From Opitutus sp. GAS368 (GTDB taxonomy: Bacteria > Verrucomicrobiota > Verrucomicrobiia > Opitutales > Opitutaceae): a stretch of DNA of 64,000 bases. The notes under the pieces are model-generated. The model did not search any database and had not been told where the DNA came from. It worked only from the letters and a program-made list of their open reading frames with translations. Below are positions 49,277 through 58,149 of the stretch, piece after piece. Every line of letters starts with the position of its first letter. The first letter of the stretch is position 1. The translations under genes and the position numbers were made by a program. The stretch lies in assembly GCF_900104925.1 (NCBI RefSeq), contig NZ_LT629735.1, forward strand, positions 2,512,291 through 2,576,290, given 5' to 3'.

Positions 49277-50419
49277 TCAGTTCGAGGCGAGCGGGAAATC
49301 CAGCGTGAAGACCGTGCCGCCGCCGGGACGGGTTTCGACCCTCATCTCCGCGTGGTGCGCAACGGCGATGTGGCGGCAGATGGTCATGCCGAGACCCGTG
49401 CCGTGGGGCTTGGTGGACTCAATCGGCTTCTTGAGGATGACCGCCATGACGTCGGGCGGCAGCCCGCTGCCGTTGTCCGCGATCGCGAGCACGGCCCGGC
49501 CGGGGTTTTTCCGGACGGAGAGCATCACGCGGGTCGCGCCGGCTTCGAGGGCATTTTTGATGAGATTCTGGAGCACGCGCATTATCTCGTAGCGGACGCC
49601 GGTGATGGCGACGTCGGCGTCGCCCTCGATCTCGATGCGCGGGGAATCGAAAAACAGCACGGCCCGGGTCTCCTCGGCGGCGTCGCGCAACGCGAAGGTG
49701 TCGCTCTTGGCGACGTGCTTCGCGCTTTGGCGCCACGACTCGGCCAGGTGGAGGCAGAAGGAGGAACAGTGCTCGAGCCGCTGGGCGTAGTGGACGATGC
49801 GGTCGACCGACGCGGAACTGCCGGGCAGGCTCTGCGCCTCGTCGAGCAGCATGTTCGTGTAGCCGATGGTCACGACGAGCGGGTTGCAGATGTCATGCAC
49901 CATCTCCGCGGCGGCCTGGCCGTAACCGACCTGCATCTGGTTCTTCTTCTGCTCGGTCTTCACCGACTCATACATGCCCTCGAGCTGACGGAAGAGCGAA
50001 GCGCGCTTCTTGCGCTCCAGCGCCTGGGCGGCATGGCGGCGCACGGCGGCCTGCAGCACGTCCACGTCAAACGGTTTCTTGAGATATTCGTTGGCCCCGA
50101 GGCTGATCGCGGCCTGGGCCGAGGCGAGGGCGCCGTAGCCGGTCATCATGATCACGGCCACATCGCTGTCGATGCGTCGCAGCTCTTCCAGACCTTGGAT
50201 GCCGTTCTTCTGTGGCATGCGGATGTCCATGACCACGACGGCGAACGACTCCTTGCGGATGAGGTCGAGGCCGCGATCCACGCGATCCGCCGTCTGCACC
50301 GAGAACTCGTCCTGCAGCAGGTAGCTCATGCTCTCGCGCGGGCCGAGTTCGTCGTCAATGACGAGAACCTTCGGGCGGCCCGGGATCGTGGCAGGGGGGG
50401 TTGGCGTGGTGTCGAGCAT
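49277..50419 (-). CDS. Hybrid response regulator-histidine kinase (REC-HK)
   Basis: 380 residues. N-terminal receiver domain: acidic pair in VLVIDDELGP, phosphoryl Asp in VVVMDIRMPQKNG, Thr in VIMMTGYGA and Lys in LKKPFD. Kinase domain: H box AEMVHDICNPLVVTIGYTNM, N box LQNLIKNALEAG, G1 IADNGSGLP, G2 HGTGLGMTI. All motifs look intact. This REC-first order suggests that the kinase is itself controlled by phosphorylation, possibly by the sensor kinases encoded nearby. Confidence 0.9.
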   Translation of the reverse strand: MLDTTPTPPATIPGRPKVLVIDDELGPRESMSYLLQDEFSVQTADRVDRGLDLIRKESFAVVVMDIRMPQKNGIQGLEELRRIDSDVAVIMMTGYGALASAQAAISLGANEYLKKPFDVDVLQAAVRRHAAQALERKKRASLFRQLEGMYESVKTEQKKNQMQVGYGQAAAEMVHDICNPLVVTIGYTNMLLDEAQSLPGSSASVDRIVHYAQRLEHCSSFCLHLAESWRQSAKHVAKSDTFALRDAAEETRAVLFFDSPRIEIEGDADVAITGVRYEIMRVLQNLIKNALEAGATRVMLSVRKNPGRAVLAIADNGSGLPPDVMAVILKKPIESTKPHGTGLGMTICRHIAVAHHAEMRVETRPGGGTVFTLDFPLASN

Positions 50420-50520
50420 GGGTGAAACTGCGGGGGCAGGCTGGAGTGGCCCCCCCAGTTTGGCAATCCGAAGCTTGTCATCAGCCGCCTCGGTGGTGCA
50501 GCCGGCTTGCTAAATAAATG

Positions 50521-51504
50521 TTATTTTGCGGCGACGCCGCGGGAGAACAGCTCGGTGATGACGTCCTCAAGGGGCACGTCCTGGATGGTGATGTCGTCCA
50601 CCGCGCCCAGGCTCAGGATCTGCTGACAGACCTCTGTGACCTTCTCGCTGGGCACGTGCAGGAGGATCTCGCCGTCCTCGCCGACCGCGGCCGTGCCGTG
50701 GGCGGGCTTCCAGTCCGCCGGGAACGCCTCGCTCCGGGGCTTGAACTTGATGATACGCTGCCGCGCCCCGGCCCCGGTGATCCGGTCGAGGTCGCCGTCG
50801 TAGATCTTCTTGCCGTGGTCGATGACGATCACGCGCGCACAGAGCGACGAGATGTCGGCCATGTAATGGCTCGTCAGCAGGATGGTCGTCTTCGTGCGCC
50901 GGTTGTAGTCGCGCAGGAACTCGCGGACCTTCTTCTGCGACACGACGTCGAGGCCGATGGTGGGTTCGTCGAGGAAGAGCACGCGTGGCCGGTGGAGCAG
51001 GGCGGCGATGAGCTCCATCTTCATGCGCTCGCCAAGGGAAAGTTCGCGGACCATGATATTGAGCTTCGACCCGACGTCGAGCAGCGCCACCAGCTCGTCG
51101 AGCGTGGCCTTGAACTGGTCCGGCGGCAGGCCGTAGATGGCGCGGAGCAGGTGGAACGACTCGATGGCGGGCAGGTCCCACCAGAGCTGGTTCTTCTGGC
51201 CGAGCACGAGGGCGAAAAGCCGGCGGTAGGCGTTCTCGCGCTTGGTCGGATCGAACCCTGCCACCCGCGCCGTGCCGCTGGTCGGGTAGATGAGGCCGGA
51301 AAGCATCTTGAGCGTGGTGGTCTTGCCGGCGCCGTTGGGTCCGAGGAAGCCGACCAGTTCGCCCTCGGCGATGGTGAAGCTGACGTTGTCGGCCGCGCGG
51401 GTCTCCTCGAATTCGCGGTGGAACAGCCCCTTCACGCCACCCCAGAAACCGGGTTGCTTCTTGTAGGTGCGGAAGACCCGGGTGAGGTTCTCGACTTCAA
51501 TCAT
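50521..51504 (-). CDS. ABC transporter ATP-binding protein (COG4586-type)
   Basis: 327 residues from ATG 51504. Walker A GPNGAGKTTTLKM, signature LSLGERMKMEL, Walker B VLFLDEPTIGLDV, H loop SHYMAD. The N-terminal RVFRTYKKQPGFWGGVKGLF matches the COG4586 subgroup, whose permeases (COG4587 and COG3694) are normally adjacent. No permease is found on either side here. Confidence 0.92.
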   Translation of the reverse strand: MIEVENLTRVFRTYKKQPGFWGGVKGLFHREFEETRAADNVSFTIAEGELVGFLGPNGAGKTTTLKMLSGLIYPTSGTARVAGFDPTKRENAYRRLFALVLGQKNQLWWDLPAIESFHLLRAIYGLPPDQFKATLDELVALLDVGSKLNIMVRELSLGERMKMELIAALLHRPRVLFLDEPTIGLDVVSQKKVREFLRDYNRRTKTTILLTSHYMADISSLCARVIVIDHGKKIYDGDLDRITGAGARQRIIKFKPRSEAFPADWKPAHGTAAVGEDGEILLHVPSEKVTEVCQQILSLGAVDDITIQDVPLEDVITELFSRGVAAK

Positions 51505-51601
51505 GAGAGCCGCCGACTGAACACGGAAAAAAGGGAAAGGCAACCCGCCTTCACCGGGCCGGCCGCACCCTGCATTTAGTCCTGTAATGGTAAGGCTTTT
51601 G

Positions 51602-51615
51602 CTGTAGGCCTACAG
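51602..51615. promoter_or_regulatory. 14-bp perfect palindrome before the purine operon
   Basis: CTGTAGGCCTACAG lies 3 nt before the ATG at 51619, where a ribosome-binding site would be expected. It may be an operator or a remnant of a GTAGGG-type element. No Shine-Dalgarno sequence is seen. Confidence 0.4.
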
Positions 51616-51618
51616 ACT

Positions 51619-52398
51619 ATGTCCAAGCCCGCGGTCGCACCCACCCTGATCCTGAGCGCCATGCCTTCCGAGATCCGGTTGATTCAGGCGCAGATCAGCG
51701 GACCGAAATCGGGGCGGCTGACCGGGTTTCCCTACGTCACGGGAAGCTTGCGCGGCCGGCGGGTCGTCACGGCCGTCACCGGCGTGGGCGTGACCAACGG
51801 CGCGATGGTCGCGGCGCTGTTCATCCAGGCGTTCCGGCCGGCCGAGGTGCTCGTGTCGGGCACCGGTTCGCGGTTCAACCCGCGCATCGCCACCGGCGAC
51901 ACGGTCATCTCGACGAAGACGATCCACCACGCCGCCGGCAATCTGACCGACCGGGGCATGATCTACCGCAAGGTGCGCGGCCCGCTCGCCGGGCAGATGA
52001 CACACTGGTATTACCGGCCGGACCGGCGCCTGCTGAAAATCGCCCGCGCCGCGGTCGCCGGCTACGCGGCCGAACCGGTCACGGTCGACGGCGGGACCTA
52101 TGTGCCGCGGGTGCTCACGGGCGTGGTGACGGCGAGCGACATGTTTGGCGTGTCGGACGCCAAGATCGCCGACATGAGGAAAAAACTGAAGCCGGACATC
52201 ATGGAAATGGAGAGCGCCGCCATCGCCCAAGTCTGCACGCAGCTCGGCGTGCCGCACATCGTGTTCCGCGCCGGCAGCAACCGCACACAGTCCAATCCCG
52301 GCAGCGCCTACCGCCTGCTCGGCCAGAAGGCCGCGGCCGCCGCGGCGCGCTGGACCGTTTATTTCACCGGCTGCCTCGCGGCGGCCGCAAAACAATGA
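51619..52398 (+). CDS. MTA/SAH nucleosidase-like phosphorylase
   Basis: 259 residues of the PNP/UDP phosphorylase superfamily. ILSAMPSEIRLIQAQI at the start, TAVTGVGVTNGAMVAALFI, and DIMEMESAAIAQVCTQL (the catalytic Glu-Met-Glu region of MTA/SAH nucleosidases). It would release a base from a nucleoside. First gene of a run that encodes a purine permease and two purine deaminases, so a purine nucleoside is the likely substrate. Confidence 0.82.
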   Translation: MSKPAVAPTLILSAMPSEIRLIQAQISGPKSGRLTGFPYVTGSLRGRRVVTAVTGVGVTNGAMVAALFIQAFRPAEVLVSGTGSRFNPRIATGDTVISTKTIHHAAGNLTDRGMIYRKVRGPLAGQMTHWYYRPDRRLLKIARAAVAGYAAEPVTVDGGTYVPRVLTGVVTASDMFGVSDAKIADMRKKLKPDIMEMESAAIAQVCTQLGVPHIVFRAGSNRTQSNPGSAYRLLGQKAAAAAARWTVYFTGCLAAAAKQ

Positions 52399-52413
52399 TC
52401 GGCCTATGTCTTA

Positions 52414-52469
52414 GTGGAGAGCTCGCGTCCCTGCGAGCCACGGCCCGCAGAGACGCGGGCTCTCCAGCA
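52414..52469. repeat. GAGAGCTCGCGTC palindromic element
   Basis: Arms TGGAGAGCTCGCGTCCCTGC and GCAGAGACGCGGGCTCTCCA with the short middle GAGCCACGGCCC. It lies between the nucleosidase and permease genes. Confidence 0.8.
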
Positions 52470-52489
52470 AACAACCGGAAGCCCGGCGC

Positions 52490-54097
52490 ATGAAGTGGTT
52501 CTCCCGCGGCGATGGCGAGGGCTTCGTGGTGGCCTTCGTGAACAACCTGGTGCAGCTGCTCATCCTAGCGCCGCTGTGCCGCGGCGTGCTCGGGTTCTCC
52601 CCGGAGCTGATCTACGGGCGCATCCTGCCGGGCGTCGCGATCTCGTTCCTCGTCGGCAACCTCTTCTACGCCTGGCAGGCGGTGCAGCTGGCGCGGCGCG
52701 AGGGCCGCACGGACGTCACGGCGCTGCCCTACGGCATCAGCACGCCCGGGCTGTTCGCGCACGTCTTCCTCGTGATGCTGCCGGCCAAGCAGCTGGCCCT
52801 CGCGCAGGGGCTGGCCGACCCGGAGCGCTTTGCGTGGCACGCGGGACTGGTGGCCTGCTTCGCCGGCGGGCTGATCGAGTTCGGGTGCGCTTTTTTTGCG
52901 GAGAAAATCCGCCGGCACACGCCGCCGGCCGCGATGCTGGCGACCCTCGCGGGCGTCGGGCTGGGTTTCCTCGGCCTGTCGTTTCTCTTCCAGGCCTTCG
53001 CGGCGCCGGTCATCGGGCTGGTGATGCTGGTCCTGGTCTTCCTGGTCTTCTTTGGCCGGGTGAAATTCCGCGGGGGCCTGCCGGCGACCGTGGTGCTGCT
53101 GGCCGTGGGCACGGCGCTGGCCTGGGCGACGGGCCTGGCGCCGGTCGGCGGACCGGCGGCGCAGCCGCTGGCGCATTTCAAGCTCTACTTCCCGGTGCCC
53201 GTGCTCGGCGAGCTGTGGACGGCCCTGTTCGGCGGGCACATCGTTGCGTATCTGTCGGTGGTGATCCCGATCGGCCTGCTCGGGGTGCTGGCCTCGCTCC
53301 AGAACATCGAGTCGGCGGCGGCCGCGGGCGACAATTACCCGGTGCGCCCCAGCCTGGTCATCAACGGCCTCGGCACCATCGCCGCGGCGTGCTTCGGCTC
53401 GCCGTTCCCGTCGTCGATCTACATCGGGCACCCGGCCTGGAAGAAACTCGGGGCGCGGGCCGGTTATTCGGTGCTGAACGGCCTGGGCATCACGCTCGTC
53501 TGCCTCACGGGCGCCATGGGCGCCCTGACGTGGCTGATTCCGGCGGAGGCGGGCATCGCGATCATCCTGTGGATCGGCATCATCATCGCGGCACAGGCCT
53601 TCGAGGTGACGGAAAAGAAATACTACCCGGCGGTCGTGGTGGGCCTGCTGCCCGCACTGGCCGCTTGGGCCATGCTGATCGTCAAGACGTCGGTGGGCGC
53701 GGGCGGCGCCACCCTGAATGCCGCGCTGGTGTCCGGCGCGTCCCGGGCCGGCGCCTACCTCGGCGGCGGCTTCGCCCTCGAGCAGGGCTTCCTGTATTCC
53801 GCGATGATCTGGTCGGCCGTGGTGGTGTGCATCATCGACCGGCGGTGGCTCCGGGCGGCCGCGTGGTGCGGGGTGGGGGCGGTGCTGGCCCTGTCGGGTC
53901 TCATGCACTCCTACGCCCTGACCGGGCGCGACACGGTCATCGACCTGCCCCTGCTGGCCTGGGCGAGCGGCACCTGGACGCCCGGGCGGGCGTTGTTCCC
54001 GGCGGGCGGCGCCGCGCTTGGCTACACACTGGCCGCGCTGGTTTTTCTGCTGGCCAAGTTCATCACTGTGCCCCGGGCTGAGGACGAAGTCGCCTGA
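52490..54097 (+). CDS. NCS2-type purine/xanthine permease
   Basis: 535 residues with 12-14 hydrophobic segments. YGISTPGLFAHVFLVML, ASLQNIESAAAAGDNYPVRP and FGSPFPSSIYIGHPAWKKLG resemble the NCS2/AzgA group of nucleobase symporters, with the QNxEsA-type motif in TM8 region. Neighbours suggest guanine, 8-oxoguanine or adenine as substrate. Six nt separate it from the deaminase gene. Confidence 0.82.
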   Translation: MKWFSRGDGEGFVVAFVNNLVQLLILAPLCRGVLGFSPELIYGRILPGVAISFLVGNLFYAWQAVQLARREGRTDVTALPYGISTPGLFAHVFLVMLPAKQLALAQGLADPERFAWHAGLVACFAGGLIEFGCAFFAEKIRRHTPPAAMLATLAGVGLGFLGLSFLFQAFAAPVIGLVMLVLVFLVFFGRVKFRGGLPATVVLLAVGTALAWATGLAPVGGPAAQPLAHFKLYFPVPVLGELWTALFGGHIVAYLSVVIPIGLLGVLASLQNIESAAAAGDNYPVRPSLVINGLGTIAAACFGSPFPSSIYIGHPAWKKLGARAGYSVLNGLGITLVCLTGAMGALTWLIPAEAGIAIILWIGIIIAAQAFEVTEKKYYPAVVVGLLPALAAWAMLIVKTSVGAGGATLNAALVSGASRAGAYLGGGFALEQGFLYSAMIWSAVVVCIIDRRWLRAAAWCGVGAVLALSGLMHSYALTGRDTVIDLPLLAWASGTWTPGRALFPAGGAALGYTLAALVFLLAKFITVPRAEDEVA

Positions 54098-54102
54098 TCA
54101 TC

Positions 54103-55458
54103 ATGCCCCGGCTGCTCGTCAAAAACATCGGTCACCTCGTCACCATGGACGCCACCCGCGCCGTGTTGCGCGATGCGTGGCTGCTGGCCGAGGGCGGGTT
54201 CATCCGGACGGCTGGCACGGGCGCGCCCCCGCCGGCGACCGCGGGAACGGAGGTGCACGACGCCCGTGGCGGGATTGCCACGCCCGGGCTGGTCAACACG
54301 CACCATCATTTCTACCAGACGATGGCGCGCGCCTACACGCCGGGGAACAACCTGCCGCTGCTGCCGTGGCTCGCGCACATGAACAAGCTGTGGCGGCCGT
54401 TCACCGCGGCCGACCTGCACCTGGCCTCGAAGCTGGCGCTGGCGGAGATGATGCTGACCGGTTGCACGACGACATCCGACCACCATTACGTGGTGCCGCG
54501 CGGCAGCGGCGACAACTTCGCCGCACAGTTCCGGGCGGCGGCCGAACTCGGCATCCGGTTCCACGGCGCGCGCGGCAGCATGGATGTGCCGTCGAAGCTG
54601 ATCGGCGACTGGGCGATCCAGACCGCCGACGAGATCATGGCGGACGTCGGGCGGCTGCACCGGGAATACCACGACCCGGCGCCGGGCAGCTTCCGGCAGG
54701 TGTTCCTCGCGCCCTGCGCGGCGACGTCGGCGAGCCACGAACTGCTGACCCTGTCGGCCGCCTATGCGCGCGAGCACGGGCTTGGCTTGCACAGCCACTG
54801 CGCAGAGACCGTGGATGAGGACCAGTTCTCGCAGGAAAAATTCGGGCGGCGGCCGCTCGAGTATTTCGCCGACTGCGGCTGGGACTTCGAGGGCGTGTGG
54901 TATGCGCACGGCATCCACTTCACCGACGCCGAGATCGCCTGGCTCGGGGCGCGGAAGATCGGCGTCAGCCACTGCCCCTACGCCAACATGCGGCTCGGGT
55001 CCGGCATCTGCCGGGTGAACGACCTGCGCGCCGCCGGCGCGAAGGTCGGCATCGGGGTCGACGGCAGTGCCTCGAACGACTCCGGCCACGTGCTCGGCGA
55101 GTTGCGGCAGGCGCTCATGCTCTGCCGCGTGCAATACGGCGCCGCGGCGATGAGCGTGATGGACGCGCTGACGATCGGCACGACTGGCGGCGCGGCCATC
55201 CTGCGGCGGCCGGACCTCGGTTCGCTCGAGCCGGGCAAATGCGCGGACCTGGCGATCTGGCCGGCGGTGGACCTTTTCTCCAGCGGCTGCGAGAATGCGG
55301 TGGACGCGCTCCTGCTCTGCCACGCCCGGCAGGTGGACAGCCTGATCATCGGCGGCCGGGTGCGGATCGCGCAGGGGCGGTTCACCGATCTCGATCTGGC
55401 CGGGCTCATCGCGCAACATCACGCCCGCGCCCGGCAGATCCACGCGGCGCTGTCATGA
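54103..55458 (+). CDS. 8-oxoguanine deaminase-like amidohydrolase (AtzA/TrzN superfamily)
   Basis: 451 residues, metal-dependent TIM-barrel hydrolase. Metal ligands lie in GLVNTHHHFYQTMARAY (H-x-H), LHSHCAETVDE (His and Glu), and VGIGVDGSASNDSGH (Asp). The pattern NTHHHFYQT and DGSASND is typical of 8-oxoguanine deaminase, which forms urate and ammonia. Other members act on cytosine, guanine or triazines; context with the permease and adenosine deaminase favours a purine. Confidence 0.85.
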   Translation: MPRLLVKNIGHLVTMDATRAVLRDAWLLAEGGFIRTAGTGAPPPATAGTEVHDARGGIATPGLVNTHHHFYQTMARAYTPGNNLPLLPWLAHMNKLWRPFTAADLHLASKLALAEMMLTGCTTTSDHHYVVPRGSGDNFAAQFRAAAELGIRFHGARGSMDVPSKLIGDWAIQTADEIMADVGRLHREYHDPAPGSFRQVFLAPCAATSASHELLTLSAAYAREHGLGLHSHCAETVDEDQFSQEKFGRRPLEYFADCGWDFEGVWYAHGIHFTDAEIAWLGARKIGVSHCPYANMRLGSGICRVNDLRAAGAKVGIGVDGSASNDSGHVLGELRQALMLCRVQYGAAAMSVMDALTIGTTGGAAILRRPDLGSLEPGKCADLAIWPAVDLFSSGCENAVDALLLCHARQVDSLIIGGRVRIAQGRFTDLDLAGLIAQHHARARQIHAALS

Positions 55459-55485
55459 GATTCACGCCAAAAATCCCGAAGGACT

Positions 55486-55560
55486 GTAGGAGGGGCTTTA
55501 CGCCCCGATGGATGACAGCCCGTTTCGGGAAAATCGAGGCATAAAGCCCCTCCTGCAGTT
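55486..55560. repeat. M-family palindromic element
   Basis: Arms CTGTAGGAGGGGCTTTACGC CCCGATG (from 55486) and CGAGGCATAAAGCCCCTCCT GCAG (to 55559), spacer with GCCCGTTTCGGG. A half copy is at 38078. It lies between the deaminase and adenosine-deaminase genes, ending 2 nt before the latter's ATG, so its AGGAGG-like arm would pair with the ribosome-binding site region. Confidence 0.85.
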
Positions 55561-55561
55561 T

Positions 55562-56563
55562 ATGGACCCTTCGCTCCCCTTCATCGATCTGCACCGCCAC
55601 CTCGACGGCAACGTCCGGCTGCAGACCATCCTCGACCTGGGCCGGCAGCATAACATCAGGCTGCCCGGCGCCACCCTCGAGACGCTGCGGCCGCACGTGC
55701 AGGTGACCGAGGTGATGCCCGACTTGATCACGTGGTTGAACAAGCTCCACTGGATGATCGCCGTGCTCGGTGATTACGACGCCTGCCGGCGGATCGCCCG
55801 GGAGAACGTCGAAGACGCCAAGGCCGAGGGCATCGACTACCTCGAGCTGCGCTTCAGCCCGTATTTCATGGCCGGACCGAACCGGCTGGACCCGGCGAAG
55901 GTCGTCGAGGCGGTCGTGGCCGGCGTCGAGGAAGGCCGCGTCCAAACCGGGCTCAAGGTGCAACTCATCGGCATCCTCAGCCGCACCTTCGGCGCGGCGG
56001 CGTGCAGGATCGAATTGGAGGCGCTGTTGACGCAGCGCGCGCACCTCGTCGCGCTCGATCTCGCCGGGGACGAGAGGAACTACCCGGCCGAGCTGTTCAC
56101 GGAACATTTCAAGCGCGGGCGCGACGCCGGCTGGGCCATCACGGTGCACGCCGGCGAGGCCGGTGGTGCGGCGAGTGTCTGGGCCGCGCTGGAGAAGCTC
56201 GGCGCCACGCGCATCGGCCACGGCATCCGCGCCATCGACGACCCGAAGCTGCTCGACCATCTGGGCGCACACCGGATCGGCCTCGAGATCAACCTGACGA
56301 GCAATGTGCAGACGAATACGGTGCCGGGCTTCGCGGCGCATCCCATGAAGCAGTTCCTTGCCCGCGGCCTGCTCGCGACGATCAACACGGACGACCCGGT
56401 GATCAGCGCCATCGACCTGCGGCATGAATTCGAGGTCGCCGCGCCGGCCGCCGGGCTGACGCCGGCCGAGATCGCGCAGGCGCAGCGCAACGCGCTGGAG
56501 ATCGCGTTTCTGACGGCGGCGGAAAAAACCGCGCTGGTTAACACCAGGAAACAAAGAAGCTAA
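55562..56563 (+). CDS. add: Adenosine deaminase
   Basis: 333 residues from ATG 55562 (MDPSLPFIDLHRHLDGN). Metal and catalytic residues: IDLHRHLDG (two His), ITVHAGEAGG (His, Glu), RIGHGIRA (His) and INTDDPVIS (two Asp). Converts adenosine or deoxyadenosine to inosine. Length fits. The open frame before the ATG is repeat DNA. Last gene of the purine operon. Confidence 0.93.
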   Translation: MDPSLPFIDLHRHLDGNVRLQTILDLGRQHNIRLPGATLETLRPHVQVTEVMPDLITWLNKLHWMIAVLGDYDACRRIARENVEDAKAEGIDYLELRFSPYFMAGPNRLDPAKVVEAVVAGVEEGRVQTGLKVQLIGILSRTFGAAACRIELEALLTQRAHLVALDLAGDERNYPAELFTEHFKRGRDAGWAITVHAGEAGGAASVWAALEKLGATRIGHGIRAIDDPKLLDHLGAHRIGLEINLTSNVQTNTVPGFAAHPMKQFLARGLLATINTDDPVISAIDLRHEFEVAAPAAGLTPAEIAQAQRNALEIAFLTAAEKTALVNTRKQRS

Positions 56564-56646
56564 GGCCCGGCAGGGGCGCTGGTGGAGGCCGCGAAGGCGT
56601 GGCAAAACCTGAGACTTGAGGGACGGCCCGGCGAGAGCTGGCGCAG

Positions 56647-57207
56647 CTATTTGTTCCGGAGCGTTTGCAACGCGCCGCCCCAGGCGATCACCTGATCGAG
56701 CATGACGTTGACGGATTTTTCGTGCTGGGGGGCCGGCTTGAACACGCTGTAATTCTCGAAGTCGGTGAGCAGGGAAAGCCCGACCTGGGCGCGCACCGTG
56801 GCGACCTGCAGCTCGGACATGATCAGGCGCAGGTTTTCCACCGCGCGAATCCCGCCGGCCGCGCCGTAGCCAATGAATCCGGCCGCCTTGTTGCCCCATT
56901 CGTGATAGAGGAAATCGATCGCGTTCTTGAGCGCCCCCGGGACCGCATGGTTATACTCGGGCGTTACGAAGACGTAGGCATCGTAGGTCGCGATTTTCGC
57001 CGACCAGCGCCGCGTATGCTCCTGGGCATACCGGCCCATCATCGGCGACATGGGTTCGTCGAAGAGCGGCAGGTCGAAGTCCTTGAGATCCACGAGTTCG
57101 AACCCGGCGTCGCGGCGCTGGCGCGCAATTTCGTAGGCCCAGTTCGCGACCGCCTCGCCATTGCGATTGGGCCGTGTGCTTCCGATGATGATGGCAATTT
57201 TAAGCAT
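56647..57207 (-). CDS. NADPH-dependent FMN reductase-type flavoprotein
   Basis: 186 residues from ATG 57207, with AGGAG just upstream. Flavodoxin-like fold: phosphate loop IIIGSTRPNRNGEAVANW and YVFVTPEYNHAVPGALKNAI DFL-type motif. These enzymes reduce FMN, quinones or azo compounds. It forms a small minus-strand group with the DoxX gene. Confidence 0.9.
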   Translation of the reverse strand: MLKIAIIIGSTRPNRNGEAVANWAYEIARQRRDAGFELVDLKDFDLPLFDEPMSPMMGRYAQEHTRRWSAKIATYDAYVFVTPEYNHAVPGALKNAIDFLYHEWGNKAAGFIGYGAAGGIRAVENLRLIMSELQVATVRAQVGLSLLTDFENYSVFKPAPQHEKSVNVMLDQVIAWGGALQTLRNK

Positions 57208-57258
57208 GACGATTTTCTCCTGAGTTAACGTGTTGGAATGGGGCAAGCGGGCGCCCGG

Positions 57259-57642
57259 TCAGGCCGCGCCGCGCGCGGCCCAGAGCGGCGCGAAGGCGGC
57301 GCGTTCGTGGGAGAACAGCACGGCCCAGAGCGCGACCGCGATCACCGCCGGGGCGAAGCCCGCCGGCGCCATGCAGGCGTGAAAGAGCACGATGTTGACG
57401 AGGATGGGCGCGAGGATGACCAGTGCCGCCCGCACGAACCGGTTGGCGAGCAGCAGGACGCCGGCGACCAGCTCCAGGGCGAACACCGCCGCCAGGTAGT
57501 GCGAGACGAACAGCGCACCCACATACTGGCCGGCGATGCCCGTGGGCATCGGCGCCGGGATGAAGTGCAGGAAACCATTGAGGCCGAAGACGGAGAACAG
57601 GAGCCCCAAGAGGAGCCGAGAGATGAGGACGAGTGTTTTCAT
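57259..57642 (-). CDS. DoxX-like membrane protein
   Basis: 127 residues with four spans: start MKTLVLISRLLLGLLFSVFG LNGFLHF-type, then AAVFALELVAGVLLLANRFV. Family DoxX/DUF417-like, unknown function. Probably co-transcribed with the FMN reductase gene 51 nt downstream. Confidence 0.85.
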   Translation of the reverse strand: MKTLVLISRLLLGLLFSVFGLNGFLHFIPAPMPTGIAGQYVGALFVSHYLAAVFALELVAGVLLLANRFVRAALVILAPILVNIVLFHACMAPAGFAPAVIAVALWAVLFSHERAAFAPLWAARGAA

Positions 57643-57759
57643 ATGATGAGGTTTGGTTGCAAAAAGCTTATTCGCGGTGGTCGGATTCGGCGCTGTCGAT
57701 GCTGGTGACCGCGACGAGGCTGAAGAGAATGATGGTTACGGTGATCATGGGCGTGGGGC

Positions 57760-58101
57760 TCACTCGATGGTGAGGGTCGAGATTTTGCCGTCGCGGAGCC
57801 GGAGCTGGTAAGCGAGCGTGACGGGGCTGCCGGGAAACTGGCCGGACACGGCGACCGAAAGGCTGGCCTCGTCGCCCTGCACCGTCGCGCGCAGCACGGT
57901 GAACGCGGGGCGGTATTTCCGGCTGGTCGCGGCGATCCAGGTGCGAATGGCATCCCGACCCACGTAATCCTGGTTCTCGTCGTGCACCGAGGCATCGGCG
58001 TTGAAGCAATCGGCGGCGACGAGGACATTGAACCGGTTGGCGGCCTCGAGATAGCGCGTCACGGCGGCAGGCAGGGTGGTGGCGGTGGTGGTTGTTTTCA
58101 T
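57760..58101 (-). CDS. SnoaL-like (NTF2-fold) protein
   Basis: 113 residues. The N-terminus VTRYLEAANRFNVLVAADCF N-type helix, then VHDENQDYVGRDAIRTWIAA and the later beta strands match SnoaL-like proteins. Ligand and activity unknown. It is divergent from a LysR regulator gene, which may control it. Confidence 0.85.
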   Translation of the reverse strand: MKTTTTATTLPAAVTRYLEAANRFNVLVAADCFNADASVHDENQDYVGRDAIRTWIAATSRKYRPAFTVLRATVQGDEASLSVAVSGQFPGSPVTLAYQLRLRDGKISTLTIE

Positions 58102-58149
58102 GGCGGCGGTGGGAACGCACCCACATTATCCGAAAACCGCCGAACCGCC

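Noticed and set aside
57668-57748. 26-codon minus-strand frame with a hydrophobic start (MITVTIILFSLVAVT)
   Set aside because: Too short, no ribosome-binding site and no known family; it could be a real micropeptide but the evidence is insufficient.
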